A stretch of 64,000 bases of DNA. It comes from Streptomyces sp. CGMCC 4.7035. Lineage in GTDB: Bacteria > Actinomycetota > Actinomycetes > Streptomycetales > Streptomycetaceae. The DNA lies in NCBI RefSeq assembly GCF_031583065.1, contig NZ_CP134053.1, positions 6,675,001 to 6,739,000 of the forward strand. The letters run 5' to 3'. Position numbers and translations under genes: made by a program. The notes under the pieces are model-generated. The model made no database searches and was not told the DNA's origin. It worked only from the letters and a program-made list of their open reading frames with translations. Shown in pieces: positions 17,387-27,713 of the stretch; the stretch's first letter is position 1; each line of letters begins with the position of its first letter.

Positions 17387-18337
17387 CTAGTTCAGCTCCT
17401 CGAACGTCTGCTGCTGGCCGTCGGCGGGCGCCGAGGGCGTGACGGTGACGGTCACGGTCGGCGTGGGCGTCGGCTTGGACTTCGGCGGCAGCACGGTGTC
17501 GCGCGGATCCTTCTTCGGCGCCTGGACGACGACTCCGACGACGTCGAGTTTGGTGAAGGACGCGAACGGCTTCACGTAGATCGTGCGGGTCAGGTCGCCA
17601 CCGGAGGGGTCGACCCGGGAGACCACGCCGACGGGTACGCCGGGCACGAACGGCCGGTCGGCCTGCGAGCCGAAGGTGACCAGGCGGTCGCCCTTCTTGA
17701 CCTGGGCCTTGCCGTTGAGGAGCTGGACGCGCAGCGGGCGGTCGCCCTGCCCGGAGGCGAAGCCGAGTTCGTCGCTGTTCTCCATGCGGGTACCGACGGT
17801 GAAGTCGGGGTCGTTGGCCAGCAGCACGGTCGAGGTGTCGGGGCCGACGGTGGTGACGCGGCCGACCAGTCCGTCGCCGTTGAGGACGGTCATGTCGCGT
17901 TTGATGCCGTCGCTCGCACCCACGTCGATGGTGACGGTCCACGAGAAGCCCTGCGCGGCTCCTATGCCGATGACCTCGGCGCCCTTGATCCCGTACTGGC
18001 CCTCGCCCGCCACCCGGATCATCCGGTCGAGTTGCTTGAGGCGGCTGCGGTTGCGGTCGTCGCTGCCCAGCTTCGCCTTCAAGGCGGCGTTGTCGCGCTC
18101 CAGTTGGGCGATGCGGTTGTGCCGGCTGCCGGAGTCGCGTACGGCCGCGATCGCGTTGCCCACGGGGTCGACGGCGGACGACACCCCGTTCTCGATCGGG
18201 CCGAAGACCGTGGCAGCGGCCTGACGGGCACCTTCGACCGGTGAGTCCTGACCGCCGCGGATGTCCACCGTGATCAGAGCGAACGCGATGGCGATCAGCA
18301 GCACCAGGAGCAGCCGGCTCTCTCGTGTGTCCCTCAC
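17387..18337 (-). CDS. mreC: Rod-shape-determining protein MreC
   Basis: About 316 residues from GTG 18337 (VRDTRESRLLLVLLIAIAFA). One TM anchor (8-27), a coiled-coil (HNRIAQLERDNAALKAKLGS ... RSRLKQLDRM) and the beta-rich periplasmic MreC domain (GFSWTVTIDVGASDGIKRDM, GDGLVGRVTTVGPDTSTVLL), then a Pro/Thr/Val tail (KPTPTPTVTVTVTP). The frame is open further upstream to 18424, but the added residues are Pro/Arg-rich and not family-like, so the GTG was preferred. It lies between mreB and mreD. Confidence 0.93.
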   Translation of the reverse strand: MRDTRESRLLLVLLIAIAFALITVDIRGGQDSPVEGARQAAATVFGPIENGVSSAVDPVGNAIAAVRDSGSRHNRIAQLERDNAALKAKLGSDDRNRSRLKQLDRMIRVAGEGQYGIKGAEVIGIGAAQGFSWTVTIDVGASDGIKRDMTVLNGDGLVGRVTTVGPDTSTVLLANDPDFTVGTRMENSDELGFASGQGDRPLRVQLLNGKAQVKKGDRLVTFGSQADRPFVPGVPVGVVSRVDPSGGDLTRTIYVKPFASFTKLDVVGVVVQAPKKDPRDTVLPPKSKPTPTPTVTVTVTPSAPADGQQQTFEELN

Positions 18338-18492
18338 GTGCGGCGGCCGTGCCTTCCTCGTCGGAATGTGTGGGGCGGGCGCCCCGGGTGCGCGGTGCCC
18401 GGTGGGCACGATCCCGGCGGGCAATACCTGGCTGGCACAACCCGTGGGCGGAACCCGGGGGTTTTATGGGGGAGTTTATGCCTCTATATCAA

Positions 18493-18535
18493 CGATCCGC
18501 CGCACGAGAGGAGATCGTCTCGTACGGCGGGATCG
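18493..18535. terminator. Hairpin between mreB and mreC
   Basis: CGATCCGCCG (18493-18502) pairs with CGGCGGGATCG (18525-18535, one bulge), and inner ACGAGA pairs with TCTCGT. It sits ten bases past the mreB stop in the 208-bp mreB-mreC gap and could attenuate readthrough from mreB. Confidence 0.6.
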
Positions 18536-18545
18536 ACGCGTCACG

Positions 18546-19565
18546 TCATCTGCGGGGCTGGGCGTCCAGTACCTGCTGGAGCGCCTCGAACTCCTCGACA
18601 CACTTGCCGGATCCGAGCGCCACGCTGTCCAGCGGGTCCTCGGCGATGTGGATCGGCATGCCGGTCTCCCGGCGCAGCCGCTCGTCGAGCCCGCGCAGCA
18701 GAGCGCCGCCGCCGGTGAGGACGATTCCGCGGTCCATGACGTCACCGGACAGCTCCGGTGGGCATTTGTCGAGGGTCGTCTTGACCGCGTCCACGATCGC
18801 GTTGACCGGCTCCTCGATGGCCTTGCGTACCTCGGCCGCCGAGATGACCACGGTCTTGGGCAGCCCGGAAACCAGGTCCCGGCCCCGGATTTCGGTGTGC
18901 TCGTCGGAGTCGAGGTCGTACGCCGAACCGATCGTGATCTTGATCTGCTCGGCCGTCCGCTCACCGAGGAGGAGTGAGTACTCCTTCTTGACGTACTGGA
19001 TGATCGCGTTGTCCAGCTCGTCGCCCGCGACGCGGATGGACTGAGCGGTCACGATGCCGCCGAGCGAGATGACCGCGACCTCCGTGGTGCCGCCGCCGAT
19101 GTCCACCACCATGTTGCCCGTGGCCTCGTGGACCGGCAGGCCGGAGCCGATGGCCGCGGCCATGGGCTCCTCGATGATGTGCACCTGGCGGGCACCGGCC
19201 TGGGACGACGCCTCGATCACCGCGCGACGCTCAACGCCCGTGATGCCGGAGGGCACACAGACGACGACCCGCGGACGAGCCAGATACCGCCGCTTGTGGA
19301 TCTTCAGAATGAAGTAGCGGAGCATTCGCTCGGTGATCTCGAAGTCGGCGATCACGCCGTCCTTCAGCGGGCGCACGGCGACGATGTTGCCCGGCGTCCG
19401 GCCGATCATCTTCTTCGCTTCCGCGCCGACCGCGAGGATGCCACCGGTGTTGGTGTTGATCGCGACGACGGACGGTTCGTTGAGTACGATCCCGCGACCC
19501 CTGACGTACACCAGCGTGTTGGCGGTCCCGAGGTCGACAGCCATGTCACGGCCGATGAACGACAT
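18546..19565 (-). CDS. mreB: Rod-shape-determining actin homologue MreB
   Basis: A 339-residue bacterial actin. It starts [20 protein letters not shown] at ATG 19565 with GGGGAA six bases upstream. Phosphate-binding motifs are DLGTANT (phosphate 1), [18 protein letters not shown] (phosphate 2) and the adenosine motif [12 protein letters not shown]. An in-frame ATG four codons upstream (MGNS) and a long upstream extension lack ribosome sites. MreB organises the cell-wall complex, chiefly in sporulating aerial hyphae in Streptomyces. It is the first gene of the mreBCD-pbp2-rodA cluster and is preceded by a 341-bp non-coding region likely to hold its promoter. Confidence 0.97.
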   Translation of the reverse strand: MSFIGRDMAVDLGTANTLVYVRGRGIVLNEPSVVAINTNTGGILAVGAEAKKMIGRTPGNIVAVRPLKDGVIADFEITERMLRYFILKIHKRRYLARPRVVVCVPSGITGVERRAVIEASSQAGARQVHIIEEPMAAAIGSGLPVHEATGNMVVDIGGGTTEVAVISLGGIVTAQSIRVAGDELDNAIIQYVKKEYSLLLGERTAEQIKITIGSAYDLDSDEHTEIRGRDLVSGLPKTVVISAAEVRKAIEEPVNAIVDAVKTTLDKCPPELSGDVMDRGIVLTGGGALLRGLDERLRRETGMPIHIAEDPLDSVALGSGKCVEEFEALQQVLDAQPRR

Positions 19566-19906
19566 TGAGTTCCCCATCAGGATTCGTCTGGCCTTCCCAA
19601 GTTGAGCGTTTGACGGCTTTTGTTGGGGTGGCGAAGTGGGTGCAGTGACGTGAAGGCTTACATCGTAGTCTCGCCTGCACGAACACTGCGCGAGGGTCTT
19701 CGCCATTGTCAGCAGATGACGCGTCGCCTCGCTTCTGGAGACGGGCGTTCGGGGGTAGCCGTTCCCCCGAACGGCACGCATATGCCAGGGGTGGACCCGG
19801 TTTGTGGGGCCGATTTCCACGGCCGCCCCCATCACGCGTCCGAGTGACGTGACGATCCCTCAGAAATCATTCAGGAATCGAGCTCAGATGTTCATCATTC
19901 GTACGC
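19566..19906. other. Non-coding gap between ndk and mreB
   Basis: 341 bp without a supportable gene. It should hold the mreB promoter; AT-richer patches occur at about 19610-19680 (TTACATCGTAGTCT) and 19850-19910. Short frames here have no ribosome site or family resemblance. Confidence 0.6.
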
Positions 19907-20320
19907 TCAGAAGCGTCCGGGGAAGAAGATCTTCAGCTCGCGCTCGGCGGACTCCTCGGAATCCGAGGCGTGGATCAGGTTCTCGCGGACGATCACGCCG
20001 AAGTCGCCGCGGATGGAGCCGGGAGCGGCGGCGATCGGGTCCGTCGGGCCGGCGAGCGCGCGCAGTCCCTCGATGACCCGCTCACCCTCGACGACGAGCG
20101 CGACGACCGGACCGGAGGCCATGAACTCCACCAGCGGCTCGTAGAAGGGCTTGCCCTTGTGCTCGCCGTAGTGCTGCTCCAGCGTGTCCTGGTCCAGGGT
20201 GCGCAGCTCCAGCGCGCTGATGGTCCAGCCGGCCTTGCGCTCGATACGGCTGATGATCTCGCCGATCAGCCCACGACGGACGGCGTCGGGCTTGAGGAGG
20301 ACGAGGGTGCGCTGGGTCAC
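19907..20320 (-). CDS. ndk: Nucleoside-diphosphate kinase
   Basis: 137 residues from GTG 20320 (VTQRTLVLLKPDAVRRGLIG), AAGGAG seven bases upstream; the length is the family norm. It transfers the gamma-phosphate of ATP to NDPs through a phospho-His. Visible motifs are KPDAVRRG, RTLDQDTLEQHYGEHKGKPF, SGPVVALVVEG and the active-site region IRENLIHASDS-type (VRENLIHASDS) with His, ending WFF-like ELKIFFPGRF. Stand-alone gene downstream of the DUF4233 gene. Confidence 0.97.
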   Translation of the reverse strand: MTQRTLVLLKPDAVRRGLIGEIISRIERKAGWTISALELRTLDQDTLEQHYGEHKGKPFYEPLVEFMASGPVVALVVEGERVIEGLRALAGPTDPIAAAPGSIRGDFGVIVRENLIHASDSEESAERELKIFFPGRF

Positions 20321-20411
20321 GGGGGGGCTCCTTATCAAGGATTGTGCGGTGCGTAGAGGTTACAGGGCCGAATTCGGTGGACGTCACTCAGCGTCATGTT
20401 CCCTGCGGTGC

Positions 20412-20495
20412 CGTGGCCGACCGGGGGCTGCGGCCCCCGGACCCCATCGGCCTGAACGGCAAACGGCCTCGTCCTCACACGCCGGACGGGCTGCT
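20412..20495. repeat. Dispersed Streptomyces-type palindromic/GC repeat after the DUF4233 gene
   Basis: Bases GGGGGCTGCGGCCCCC (about 20425-20440) form a perfect short palindrome followed by GACCCC, CGGCCTGAACGGC, then ACACGCCGGACGGGCTG. I recall sequences of this form recurring between genes in many Streptomyces genomes. The 3' half overlaps and encodes the last codons of the DUF4233 gene (QSSPSGV). Confidence 0.6.
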
Positions 20496-20831
20496 TTGGC
20501 CACCCTCGGCCGCGAAGCGGGCCTTGGCCTCGTCGATCTTTCTGCCGTAGTGCACCGACGCCCACCACAGCGCCGCGAAAATCGCACCCAGGAAGAACAT
20601 CGAGGGGACCACGAACCCGGCGGCGATCAGCGCGATCTGCAGCGCCCAGCCCAGCTGGACGCCGCCCGGGCGGGTGATCAGGCCGCACAGCAGGACGCTG
20701 AGCGCCATGGCGATACCGCTGACCGTCCAGACCGTGCCCGTGGACAGGTCCGGGTCCTTCATGGCGACCAGACCGGCGAAGCCGATGACGAAGAACTCGC
20801 CGATCAGGGTCGAGGAACAGAGCGTACGCAC
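20475..20831 (-). CDS. DUF4233 membrane protein
   Basis: A 118-residue protein with four hydrophobic segments (GEFFVIGFAGLVAMK; GTVWTVSGIAMALSVLLCGL; LGWALQIALIAAGFVVPSMF; LGAIFAALWWASVHYGRKID). It matches DUF4233, a small actinobacterial family conserved between folC and ndk; function unknown. GTG start at 20831 lies six bases after the folC stop, so the genes are probably co-transcribed. The last residues (about 112-118) are encoded by a dispersed intergenic repeat. Confidence 0.88.
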   Translation of the reverse strand: MRTLCSSTLIGEFFVIGFAGLVAMKDPDLSTGTVWTVSGIAMALSVLLCGLITRPGGVQLGWALQIALIAAGFVVPSMFFLGAIFAALWWASVHYGRKIDEAKARFAAEGGQSSPSGV

Positions 20832-20837
20832 GGAAAG

Positions 20838-22343
20838 TCAGCCCTTCCCCAGGAGCAGTCGGGCCTCGCCGACGGTGATGACGGAACCGGTGACGAGTAC
20901 GCCCGCACCCGCGTACTCCCCTTCCTCCTCGGCGAGCGTGATCGCTGCCTCCAGCGCGTCGGGCAGCCGCGGCTCGACCTGGACGCGCTCCTCACCGAAG
21001 ACCTCGACGGCGATCGCGGCCAGCTCGTCGGCGTCCATCGCGCGGTGGCTGGAGTTCTGGGTGATCACGACCTCGGCGAAGATCGGCTCGAAGGCCTCCA
21101 GCAGACCCCGTACGTTCTTGTCGCCGCTCGCGCCCACGACCCCGATCAGCCGGCTGAAGTCGAAGGCCTCGCTCGCGGCCTCGGCGGTGGCACGGGCGCC
21201 CGCCGGATTGTGGGCGGCGTCCAGGACGACGGTCGGGGAGCGCCGTACGACCTCCAGACGGCCCGGGGACGACACCGACGCGAAGGCCTTGCGGACGGTG
21301 TCGACGTCCAGCGGCTCGGGCCGCTGGGAGCCGACGCCGAAGAACGCCTCGACCGCGGCGAGCGCCACGGCGGCGTTGTGGGCCTGGTAGGCGCCGTGCA
21401 GCGGCAGGTACACCTCGTCGTACTCACCGCCGAGGCCGCGCAGCGTGAGCATCTGCCCGCCGACCGCCACCTGCCTCGACACGACGCCGAACTCCAGACC
21501 CTCACGGGCCACGGTCGCGTCCACCTCGACGGCCTTCTTCAGCAGCACCTGGGCCGCGTCCACCGGCTGCTGGGCCATGATCACGGTGGCGTCCTGCTTG
21601 ATGATCCCGGCCTTCTCGCCCGCGATCTCGCCCGGCGTGGCGCCCAGCCGGTCGGTGTGGTCCAGGTCGATGGGGGTGACGACCGCGACGTCCCCGTCGA
21701 TGACGTTCGTGGCGTCCCAGCTGCCGCCCATGCCGACCTCGACGACGGCCACGTCGACGGGCGCGTCCGCGAAGGCCGCGTACGCCATGCCCGTGAGCAC
21801 CTCGAAGAAGGAGAGCCGGTACTCCTGCTGGGAGTCGACCATCTCGACGTACGGCTTGATGTCGTCGTACGTCTCGATGAAGCGCTCCCCGGAGATGGGG
21901 GCGCCGTCGAGGCTGATGCGCTCGGTGACCGACTGGACGTGGGGGCTCGTGTACCGGCCGGTGCGCAGTTCGAAGGCGCCGAGCAGGGCCTCGATCATGC
22001 GGGCGGTCGACGTCTTGCCGTTGGTGCCCGTGATGTGGATGGAGGGGTACGACCGCTGCGGCTCCCCCAGCACGTCCATCAGCGCGGAGATGCGGCTGAC
22101 CGACGGCTCCAGCTTGGTCTCGCCCCAGCGGGTGGCCAGGTCGGCCTCGACGGCCCGCAGCGCCTTGTCGACCTCGGGGTCGGCGGGCCGTGCGGGCACA
22201 TCGGCGTGCGGTCGGCCGCCCTGCGTGCGCAGGGTGCGGCTGCCGGCCTCGATCACCGCGAGATCGGGATCGCGGTCGGTCTCGGCCTCGACGATGTCCT
22301 CGAAGGGATCGCTCTCATTGGGGTCGCGCGGCAGGTCACTCAC
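20838..22343 (-). CDS. folC: Dihydrofolate synthase/folylpolyglutamate synthase
   Basis: 501 residues. Mur ligase-like ATP-dependent enzyme that adds glutamate to dihydropteroate and folates in the cytoplasm. Motifs: HITGTNGKTSTARMIEALL (P-loop), SPHVQSVTERISLDG, the catalytic region VEVGMGGSWDATNVIDGDVA and DAAHNPAGARATAEA in the C-terminal domain. An acidic N-terminal extension of about 45 residues (NESDPFEDIVEAETDRDPDL) precedes the domain, as in other Streptomyces FolC. Located between valS and DUF4233 on the same strand. Confidence 0.95.
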   Translation of the reverse strand: MSDLPRDPNESDPFEDIVEAETDRDPDLAVIEAGSRTLRTQGGRPHADVPARPADPEVDKALRAVEADLATRWGETKLEPSVSRISALMDVLGEPQRSYPSIHITGTNGKTSTARMIEALLGAFELRTGRYTSPHVQSVTERISLDGAPISGERFIETYDDIKPYVEMVDSQQEYRLSFFEVLTGMAYAAFADAPVDVAVVEVGMGGSWDATNVIDGDVAVVTPIDLDHTDRLGATPGEIAGEKAGIIKQDATVIMAQQPVDAAQVLLKKAVEVDATVAREGLEFGVVSRQVAVGGQMLTLRGLGGEYDEVYLPLHGAYQAHNAAVALAAVEAFFGVGSQRPEPLDVDTVRKAFASVSSPGRLEVVRRSPTVVLDAAHNPAGARATAEAASEAFDFSRLIGVVGASGDKNVRGLLEAFEPIFAEVVITQNSSHRAMDADELAAIAVEVFGEERVQVEPRLPDALEAAITLAEEEGEYAGAGVLVTGSVITVGEARLLLGKG

Positions 22344-22454
22344 GGGGCCAGTCTACGTATACCGAGCTGCGGGCAGTCGTGCCGCTGGGGCGGCACGGGT
22401 GGGCGCAGCAGCACCCCGCGAGCGCGGGTGAGCGAAACCCACACCCGGGCAACC

Positions 22455-22490
22455 GAAGGCCCCCGGAACCGTGAAGTTCCGGGGGCCTTC
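22455..22490. terminator. valS terminator hairpin
   Basis: A perfect 15-bp stem, GAAGGCCCCCGGAAC (22455-22469) with its complement 22476-22490 and a six-base loop. It starts 17 bases past the valS stop. Confidence 0.88.
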
Positions 22491-22506
22491 AGCGATGTAT
22501 GAACCG

Positions 22507-25131
22507 CTAGGCGGCGGGAAGCCGATCCAGCTGCGTCTGAATCCGCGCGATGTCCTGCTCCGCCTTGGCGAGCCGCGTGCGGATCTTGTCCACCACCTGG
22601 TCGGGCGCCTTCGCCAGGAACGCCTCGTTGCCGAGCTTGGCGGTGGCCTGGGCCTTCTCCTTCTCCGCCGCGGCGAGGTCCTTCGCGAGCCGCTTCCGCT
22701 CCGCCGCCACGTCGATCGTGCCCGACAGGTCCAGCGCGACCGTGGCGCCCGCGACCGGCAGGGTTGCCGTGGCCGTGAAGCCCTCGCCCTCCGGCTGCAG
22801 GCGCAGCAGCTGACGGATGGCCGCCTCGTGCGGGGCGAGCGCCGTGCCGTCGAGCGTCAGCCGGGCCGGGACGCGCTGGCCGGGCTGGAGGCCCTGGTCG
22901 GCGCGGAAACGGCGGACCTCGGTGATGACCGACTGAAGGGTCTCGATCTCCTTCTCAGCGGCCGGGTCCCGGAAGCCACTGTCCTGCGGCCAGTTGGCGA
23001 TGACGACGGACTCACCGCCCGTGAGGGTGGTCCACAGCGTCTCCGTGACGAACGGGACGACCGGGTGCAGCAGCCGCAGGGTGACGTCCAGAACCTCGCC
23101 GAGGACGCGCTGGGAGACCTCGGCCGCCTCGCCGCCCTCCTGGAACGTCGTCTTGGACAGCTCGACGTACCAGTCGAAGACCTCGTCCCAAGCGAAGTGG
23201 AAGAGGGCGTCGGAGAGCTTGGCGAACTGGAAGTCCTCGTAGTACGCGTCGACCTGGGCGACCGTCTCGTTCAGGCGGGAGAGGATCCAGCGGTCGGTCG
23301 CGGAGAGCTTCGACGCCTCCGGCAGCGGGCCCTCGACCGTGGCGCCGTTCATGAGCGCGAAGCGCGTGGCGTTCCAGATCTTGTTGGCGAAGTTCCGGGA
23401 CGCCTGGACCCAGTCCTCGCCGATCGGGACGTCGGTACCGGGGTTGGCGCCGCGCGCGAGCGTGAAGCGCAGCGCGTCGGAGCCGTACTTGTCCATCCAG
23501 TCGAGTGGGTCGACCACGTTGCCGAACGACTTCGACATCTTCTTGCCGCGCTCGTCACGGACCAGACCGGTCAGGGCGATGGTCTTGAAGGGGACCTCTC
23601 CGTCCATCGCGTACAGGCCGAACATCATCATCCGGGCGACCCAGAAGAAGATGATGTCGTGGCCGGTCAGCAGGACGTCGGTCGAGTAGAACTTCCGCAG
23701 GTCCGCGGTCTGTTCCGGCCAGCCGAGCGTGGAGAACGGCCACAGGCCGGAGGAGAACCAGGTGTCCAGGACGTCGGTGTCCTGGTGCCAGCCCTCACCG
23801 GTCGGCGGCTCCTCGTCGGGGCCGACACAGACGACCTCGCCGTCGGGGCCATACCAGATCGGGATCCGGTGGCCCCACCACAGCTGGCGCGAGATGCACC
23901 AGTCGTTCATGTTGTCGACCCAGTCGAAGTACCGCTTCGACATGTCCTCGGGATGGATCTTCACCCGGCCGTCGCGGACCGCGTCGCCCGCGGCCTGGGC
24001 GAGCGGGCCGACCTTGACCCACCACTGCATGGACAGGCGCGGCTCGATGGTGGTCTTGCAGCGCGAACAGTGGCCGACGGAGTGGACGTACGGGCGCTTC
24101 TCGGCGACGATCCGGCCCTGCGAGCGCAGCGCGCCGACGATGGCCGCGCGCGCCTCGAAGCGGTCGAGGCCCTGGAAGGGGCCATGGGCGGTGATGATCG
24201 CCCGCTCGTCCATGATCGTGATCGACTCCAGGCCGTGGCGCTGGCCGATCGCGAAGTCGTTCGGGTCGTGGGCCGGGGTGACCTTGACGGCACCGGTGCC
24301 GAACTCGGGGTCGACATGCGAGTCCGCGACGACGGGAATGCTGCGGTCGGTGAGCGGCAGCTTGATGCGCTTGCCGACCAGGTGCCGGTACCGCTCGTCG
24401 TCGGGGTGAACGGCGACGGCCGTGTCACCGAGCATGGTCTCGGCGCGGGTGGTGGCGACGACGACGGAGTCGTCCCCTTCCCCGTACCTGATGGAGACGA
24501 GCTCGCCGTCGTCCTCCTGGTACTCGACCTCGATGTCCGAAATGGCCGTCAGACAGCGGGGGCACCAGTTGATGATGCGCTCGGCGCGGTAGATCAGCTC
24601 GTCTTCGTAGAGCTTCTTGAAGATGGTGAGGACGGCCTCGGACAGGCCCTCGTCCATGGTGAAGCGCTCACGCTTCCAGTCGACTCCGTCGCCGAGCCGG
24701 CGCATCTGGCCGAGGATCTTGCCGCCGTACTCCTCCTTCCACTGCCACACGCGCTCGACGAACTCCTCGCGGCCCAGGTCGTGACGGGACTTGCCCTCCT
24801 CGGCGAGCTGCTGCTCGACCTTGTTCTGGGTGGCGATGCCGGCGTGGTCCATGCCGGGCAGCCACAGCGACTCGAAGCCCTGCATCCGCTTGCGGCGGGT
24901 GAGGGCGTCCATGAGCGTGTGCTGGAAGGCGTGGCCCAGGTGGAGGCTGCCGGTGACGTTCGGCGGCGGAATGACGATGGTGTACGGGGGCTTCTCACTC
25001 TTGGCGTCGGCCTCGAAGTAACCCCGCTCTACCCAGCGCTCGTACAGCGCCCCCTCTACATCGGCCGGCGCGTACTGGGTCGGCAGTTCGGTGCGGGGCG
25101 CTGATGGCTGCTGCTGAGCGTTCTCGGTCAC
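22507..25131 (-). CDS. valS: Valyl-tRNA synthetase
   Basis: An 874-residue class Ia synthetase charging tRNA-Val. The HIGH-type motif is [15 protein letters not shown] near residue 55, and the KMSKS loop is present as [17 protein letters not shown]. An editing (CP1) domain lies between ([20 protein letters not shown]), followed by the anticodon-binding domain and a C-terminal coiled-coil ([20 protein letters not shown]...DRLPAA) typical of ValS. ATG at 25131 ([12 protein letters not shown]). No leader T-box is evident. Confidence 0.98.
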   Translation of the reverse strand: MTENAQQQPSAPRTELPTQYAPADVEGALYERWVERGYFEADAKSEKPPYTIVIPPPNVTGSLHLGHAFQHTLMDALTRRKRMQGFESLWLPGMDHAGIATQNKVEQQLAEEGKSRHDLGREEFVERVWQWKEEYGGKILGQMRRLGDGVDWKRERFTMDEGLSEAVLTIFKKLYEDELIYRAERIINWCPRCLTAISDIEVEYQEDDGELVSIRYGEGDDSVVVATTRAETMLGDTAVAVHPDDERYRHLVGKRIKLPLTDRSIPVVADSHVDPEFGTGAVKVTPAHDPNDFAIGQRHGLESITIMDERAIITAHGPFQGLDRFEARAAIVGALRSQGRIVAEKRPYVHSVGHCSRCKTTIEPRLSMQWWVKVGPLAQAAGDAVRDGRVKIHPEDMSKRYFDWVDNMNDWCISRQLWWGHRIPIWYGPDGEVVCVGPDEEPPTGEGWHQDTDVLDTWFSSGLWPFSTLGWPEQTADLRKFYSTDVLLTGHDIIFFWVARMMMFGLYAMDGEVPFKTIALTGLVRDERGKKMSKSFGNVVDPLDWMDKYGSDALRFTLARGANPGTDVPIGEDWVQASRNFANKIWNATRFALMNGATVEGPLPEASKLSATDRWILSRLNETVAQVDAYYEDFQFAKLSDALFHFAWDEVFDWYVELSKTTFQEGGEAAEVSQRVLGEVLDVTLRLLHPVVPFVTETLWTTLTGGESVVIANWPQDSGFRDPAAEKEIETLQSVITEVRRFRADQGLQPGQRVPARLTLDGTALAPHEAAIRQLLRLQPEGEGFTATATLPVAGATVALDLSGTIDVAAERKRLAKDLAAAEKEKAQATAKLGNEAFLAKAPDQVVDKIRTRLAKAEQDIARIQTQLDRLPAA

Positions 25132-25269
25132 GGGCTCAGTTTAGGGGTGTCACCGCCCTGTCCCGAAACGCGATTCTTTCGTAACGGTGAACCCCCCGAC
25201 GGCCCGGTGCCCCTTGGCCTGCGCCAGGATGTCAGGAACACATAAGGCATCTGGAGGGGAACCCAGACC

Positions 25270-26229
25270 ATGAGCTACAACCAGCCGGGCCCGTACGGCG
25301 GGCAGCCCCAGCAGCCCGGACCGTACGGTCAGCCGGGGCAGCCTGGACCCTACGGCGGTCAGCCGGGTCCGTACGGCCAGCCGCCGCAGGCACCCCAGCC
25401 CGGCTATGGCTACCCCCAGCAGACTCCGCCGGCCCCCGGCTATGGCTACCCCCAGCAGGCCCCCCAGGGCGTCCCGCCCCAGCAGCCGAACCCGTACGCC
25501 CAGCAGCCCGGGCAGCCCTACGGCCAGCCCCCGTACGGCCAGCAGCCCTACGGCGTCCCGCAGCCGCCGGCTCCGGGCGGCGGCAAGAAGACGGCGGCCA
25601 TCGTCATCGGCGCGGTGGCGGTCGTGGCGGCGATCGCGGTGGTTGCGTACTTCCTGCTCAGCGGGAGCGGAGGCGGCTCGGTCGCGGACGACGGGGCGCA
25701 CAAGCTGACGGCGCCGGCGACGGTGATCAACGGTACGTACAAGAAGGCCGACAGCTCGTCCTCCGGGGAGATGACGGACTCCGACGTGAAGGACTTCGAG
25801 TCGTGGGGCGTCAAGAACCCCAAGGACGTCAGTGCCGGCTACACGGCGGGCTCGGGCCTGAGCGTCAAGTCCCTGTCGTTCGTGGGCGTGTACGGCACGA
25901 TCGACGACCCGGAGAAGGTCGTCGACGCGATGTTCGCCAAGGTCAAGGAGAACGCCGCGAAGAACTCCGCCGAGGGCAAGCTGGTCGGCAGCCCGCAGGA
26001 GTTCACGCCCGACGGCTTCGAGAACGGCGTCATGAAGTGCCAGATCTCGGAGGGCACGTCCAGTGGCAAGACCGTGCAGGTGCCCTTCTGCATCTGGGGT
26101 GACCACAGCACGGTCACCTACGTGATCTCCACCGATGTGGCCGCCCTGGCCGCCGGCAAGGGCAGCTCGATGCAGGACGCGGCCGCACTCGCCGCCAAGC
26201 TCCGCAACGACGTGCGCGTCAAGGCCTGA
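25270..26229 (+). CDS. Membrane-anchored protein with Pro/Gly/Gln/Tyr-rich cytoplasmic tail
   Basis: 319 residues. Residues 1 to about 105 are a PYGQP/PQQP-type low-complexity tail (repeats of GPYGGQPGPYGQ), followed by one TM helix (AAIVIGAVAVVAAIAVVAYF, about 112-131) and an extracytoplasmic domain of about 185 residues (ADDGAHKLTAPATVINGTYK ... MKCQISEGTSSGKTVQVPFC). The extracellular part resembles Streptomyces proteins of unknown function with an N-terminal GYP-rich tail. Start ATG 25270 with GGAGGGG about ten bases upstream. It is transcribed convergently with clpX and divergently from valS. Function unknown. Confidence 0.88.
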   Translation: MSYNQPGPYGGQPQQPGPYGQPGQPGPYGGQPGPYGQPPQAPQPGYGYPQQTPPAPGYGYPQQAPQGVPPQQPNPYAQQPGQPYGQPPYGQQPYGVPQPPAPGGGKKTAAIVIGAVAVVAAIAVVAYFLLSGSGGGSVADDGAHKLTAPATVINGTYKKADSSSSGEMTDSDVKDFESWGVKNPKDVSAGYTAGSGLSVKSLSFVGVYGTIDDPEKVVDAMFAKVKENAAKNSAEGKLVGSPQEFTPDGFENGVMKCQISEGTSSGKTVQVPFCIWGDHSTVTYVISTDVAALAAGKGSSMQDAAALAAKLRNDVRVKA

Positions 26230-26248
26230 CGTCGTACGCCCGAACGGT

Positions 26249-26285
26249 GAAGGGGCCCCGGTCGTCCATCGACCGGGGCCCCTTC
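26249..26285. terminator. Bidirectional terminator between the PYG-rich protein gene and clpX
   Basis: A perfect 16-bp stem (26249-26264 with 26270-26285, GAAGGGGCCCCGGTCG) and a five-base loop TCCAT, between convergent genes. Confidence 0.9.
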
Positions 26286-26327
26286 CGCGTCACGGGTCCA
26301 CCTGTTCAGGTGTTCACGGGACGGTGG

Positions 26328-27614
26328 TTACGCCGTCTTCTGCTCGCCCGGACCCCGGCCCCGCGCGTCCCGCGGAATCAGCGTCGGGTTCACGTTCGAC
26401 AGGACCACGTCCGCCGTGATGACGACGCGGGCCACGTCCTTGCGGGACGGGACCTCGTACATCACCGCCTGGAGGACCTCCTCCATGATGGCGCGCAGGC
26501 CTCGGGCGCCCGTCTGGCGGAGGATCGCCTGGTCCGCGATCGCCTCCAGTGCCTCGCGTTCGAAGTCCAGTTCCACGCCGTCGAGTTCGAAGAGGCGCTG
26601 GTACTGCTTCACCAGCGCGTTGCGCGGCTCGACGAGGATCTGGAGGAGCGCCTTGCGGTCCAGGTTGTGGACCGAGGTGATGACCGGGAGGCGGCCGATG
26701 AACTCCGGGATCATCCCGAACTTCACCAGGTCCTCGGGCATCACGTCCTCGAACTGGTCCTTCGATTCCAGCTCGCGCTTGGAGCGGATCGTCGCGCCGA
26801 AGCCGATGCCCTTCGCGCCGGCCCGCGACTCGATGATCTTCTCCAGGCCCGCGAACGCGCCGCCCACGATGAACAGCACGTTCGTCGTGTCGATCTGGAT
26901 GAACTCCTGATGCGGGTGCTTACGGCCGCCCTGCGGCGGGACCGAGGCCGTCGTGCCCTCAAGGATCTTCAGCAGGGCCTGCTGGACACCCTCACCCGAC
27001 ACGTCCCGCGTGATGGACGGGTTTTCGCTCTTTCGGGCCACCTTGTCGATCTCGTCGATGTAGATGATGCCCGTCTCGGCCTTCTTGACGTCGTAGTCAG
27101 CCGCCTGGATGAGCTTCAGGAGGATGTTCTCGACGTCCTCGCCCACATAGCCCGCCTCCGTCAGCGCCGTCGCGTCGGCGATGGCGAACGGGACGTTCAG
27201 CATGCGGGCCAGGGTCTGGGCCAGGAGCGTCTTGCCGGAGCCCGTGGGGCCCAGCAGCAGGATGTTGGACTTCGCCAACTCGATGGCGTCGTCGCGGCCT
27301 TGGGCGCCGCCGTTCTCACCGGCCTGGACCCGTTTGTAGTGGTTGTACACCGCGACGGACAGGGCCTTCTTGGCCGCCTCCTGGCCGACCACGTACCCCT
27401 CGAGGAACTCGTAGATCTCGCGGGGCTTCGGGAGTTCCTCCCAGCGCACCTCGCTGGTCTCCGCGAGCTCTTCCTCGATGATCTCGTTGCAGAGATCGAT
27501 GCACTCGTCGCAGATGTACACACCGGGGCCTGCGATGAGCTTCTTGACCTGCTTCTGGCTCTTGCCGCAGAACGAGCACTTGAGCAGATCGCCGCCGTCA
27601 CCGATGCGTGCCAC
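26328..27614 (-). CDS. clpX: ATP-dependent Clp protease ATP-binding subunit ClpX
   Basis: 428-residue AAA+ unfoldase that feeds substrates to ClpP. Zinc-binding domain with C13, C16, C35 and C38 ([18 protein letters not shown]), Walker A GPTGSGKT at 123-130, Walker [10 protein letters not shown] at 184-192, pore loop GYVGED, and a sensor-2 region [14 protein letters not shown] at 27614. The upstream 192 bp, separating it from clpP2, contains a large interrupted palindrome and a TATAAG box (27671-27676 on the minus strand) that could be a separate clpX promoter. Confidence 0.98.
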   Translation of the reverse strand: MARIGDGGDLLKCSFCGKSQKQVKKLIAGPGVYICDECIDLCNEIIEEELAETSEVRWEELPKPREIYEFLEGYVVGQEAAKKALSVAVYNHYKRVQAGENGGAQGRDDAIELAKSNILLLGPTGSGKTLLAQTLARMLNVPFAIADATALTEAGYVGEDVENILLKLIQAADYDVKKAETGIIYIDEIDKVARKSENPSITRDVSGEGVQQALLKILEGTTASVPPQGGRKHPHQEFIQIDTTNVLFIVGGAFAGLEKIIESRAGAKGIGFGATIRSKRELESKDQFEDVMPEDLVKFGMIPEFIGRLPVITSVHNLDRKALLQILVEPRNALVKQYQRLFELDGVELDFEREALEAIADQAILRQTGARGLRAIMEEVLQAVMYEVPSRKDVARVVITADVVLSNVNPTLIPRDARGRGPGEQKTA

Positions 27615-27713
27615 GGTGTGCTTCCCCTTCGCCTGGGAGACGCCTTAGGTCCAGCGGCTCCTGGTGCTGCCTTATATCCGACGGTACCTTGCCGAGCCCC
27701 CCGTTCGGGCCCC

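Noticed and set aside
19566..19835. N-terminal extension of MreB
   Set aside because: No ribosome site and no family similarity; [13 protein letters not shown] is the standard start.
25150..26106. 318-codon minus-strand frame opposite the PYG-rich protein
   Set aside because: No ribosome site and no motif; the plus-strand protein has a clear low-complexity tail, TM helix and start.
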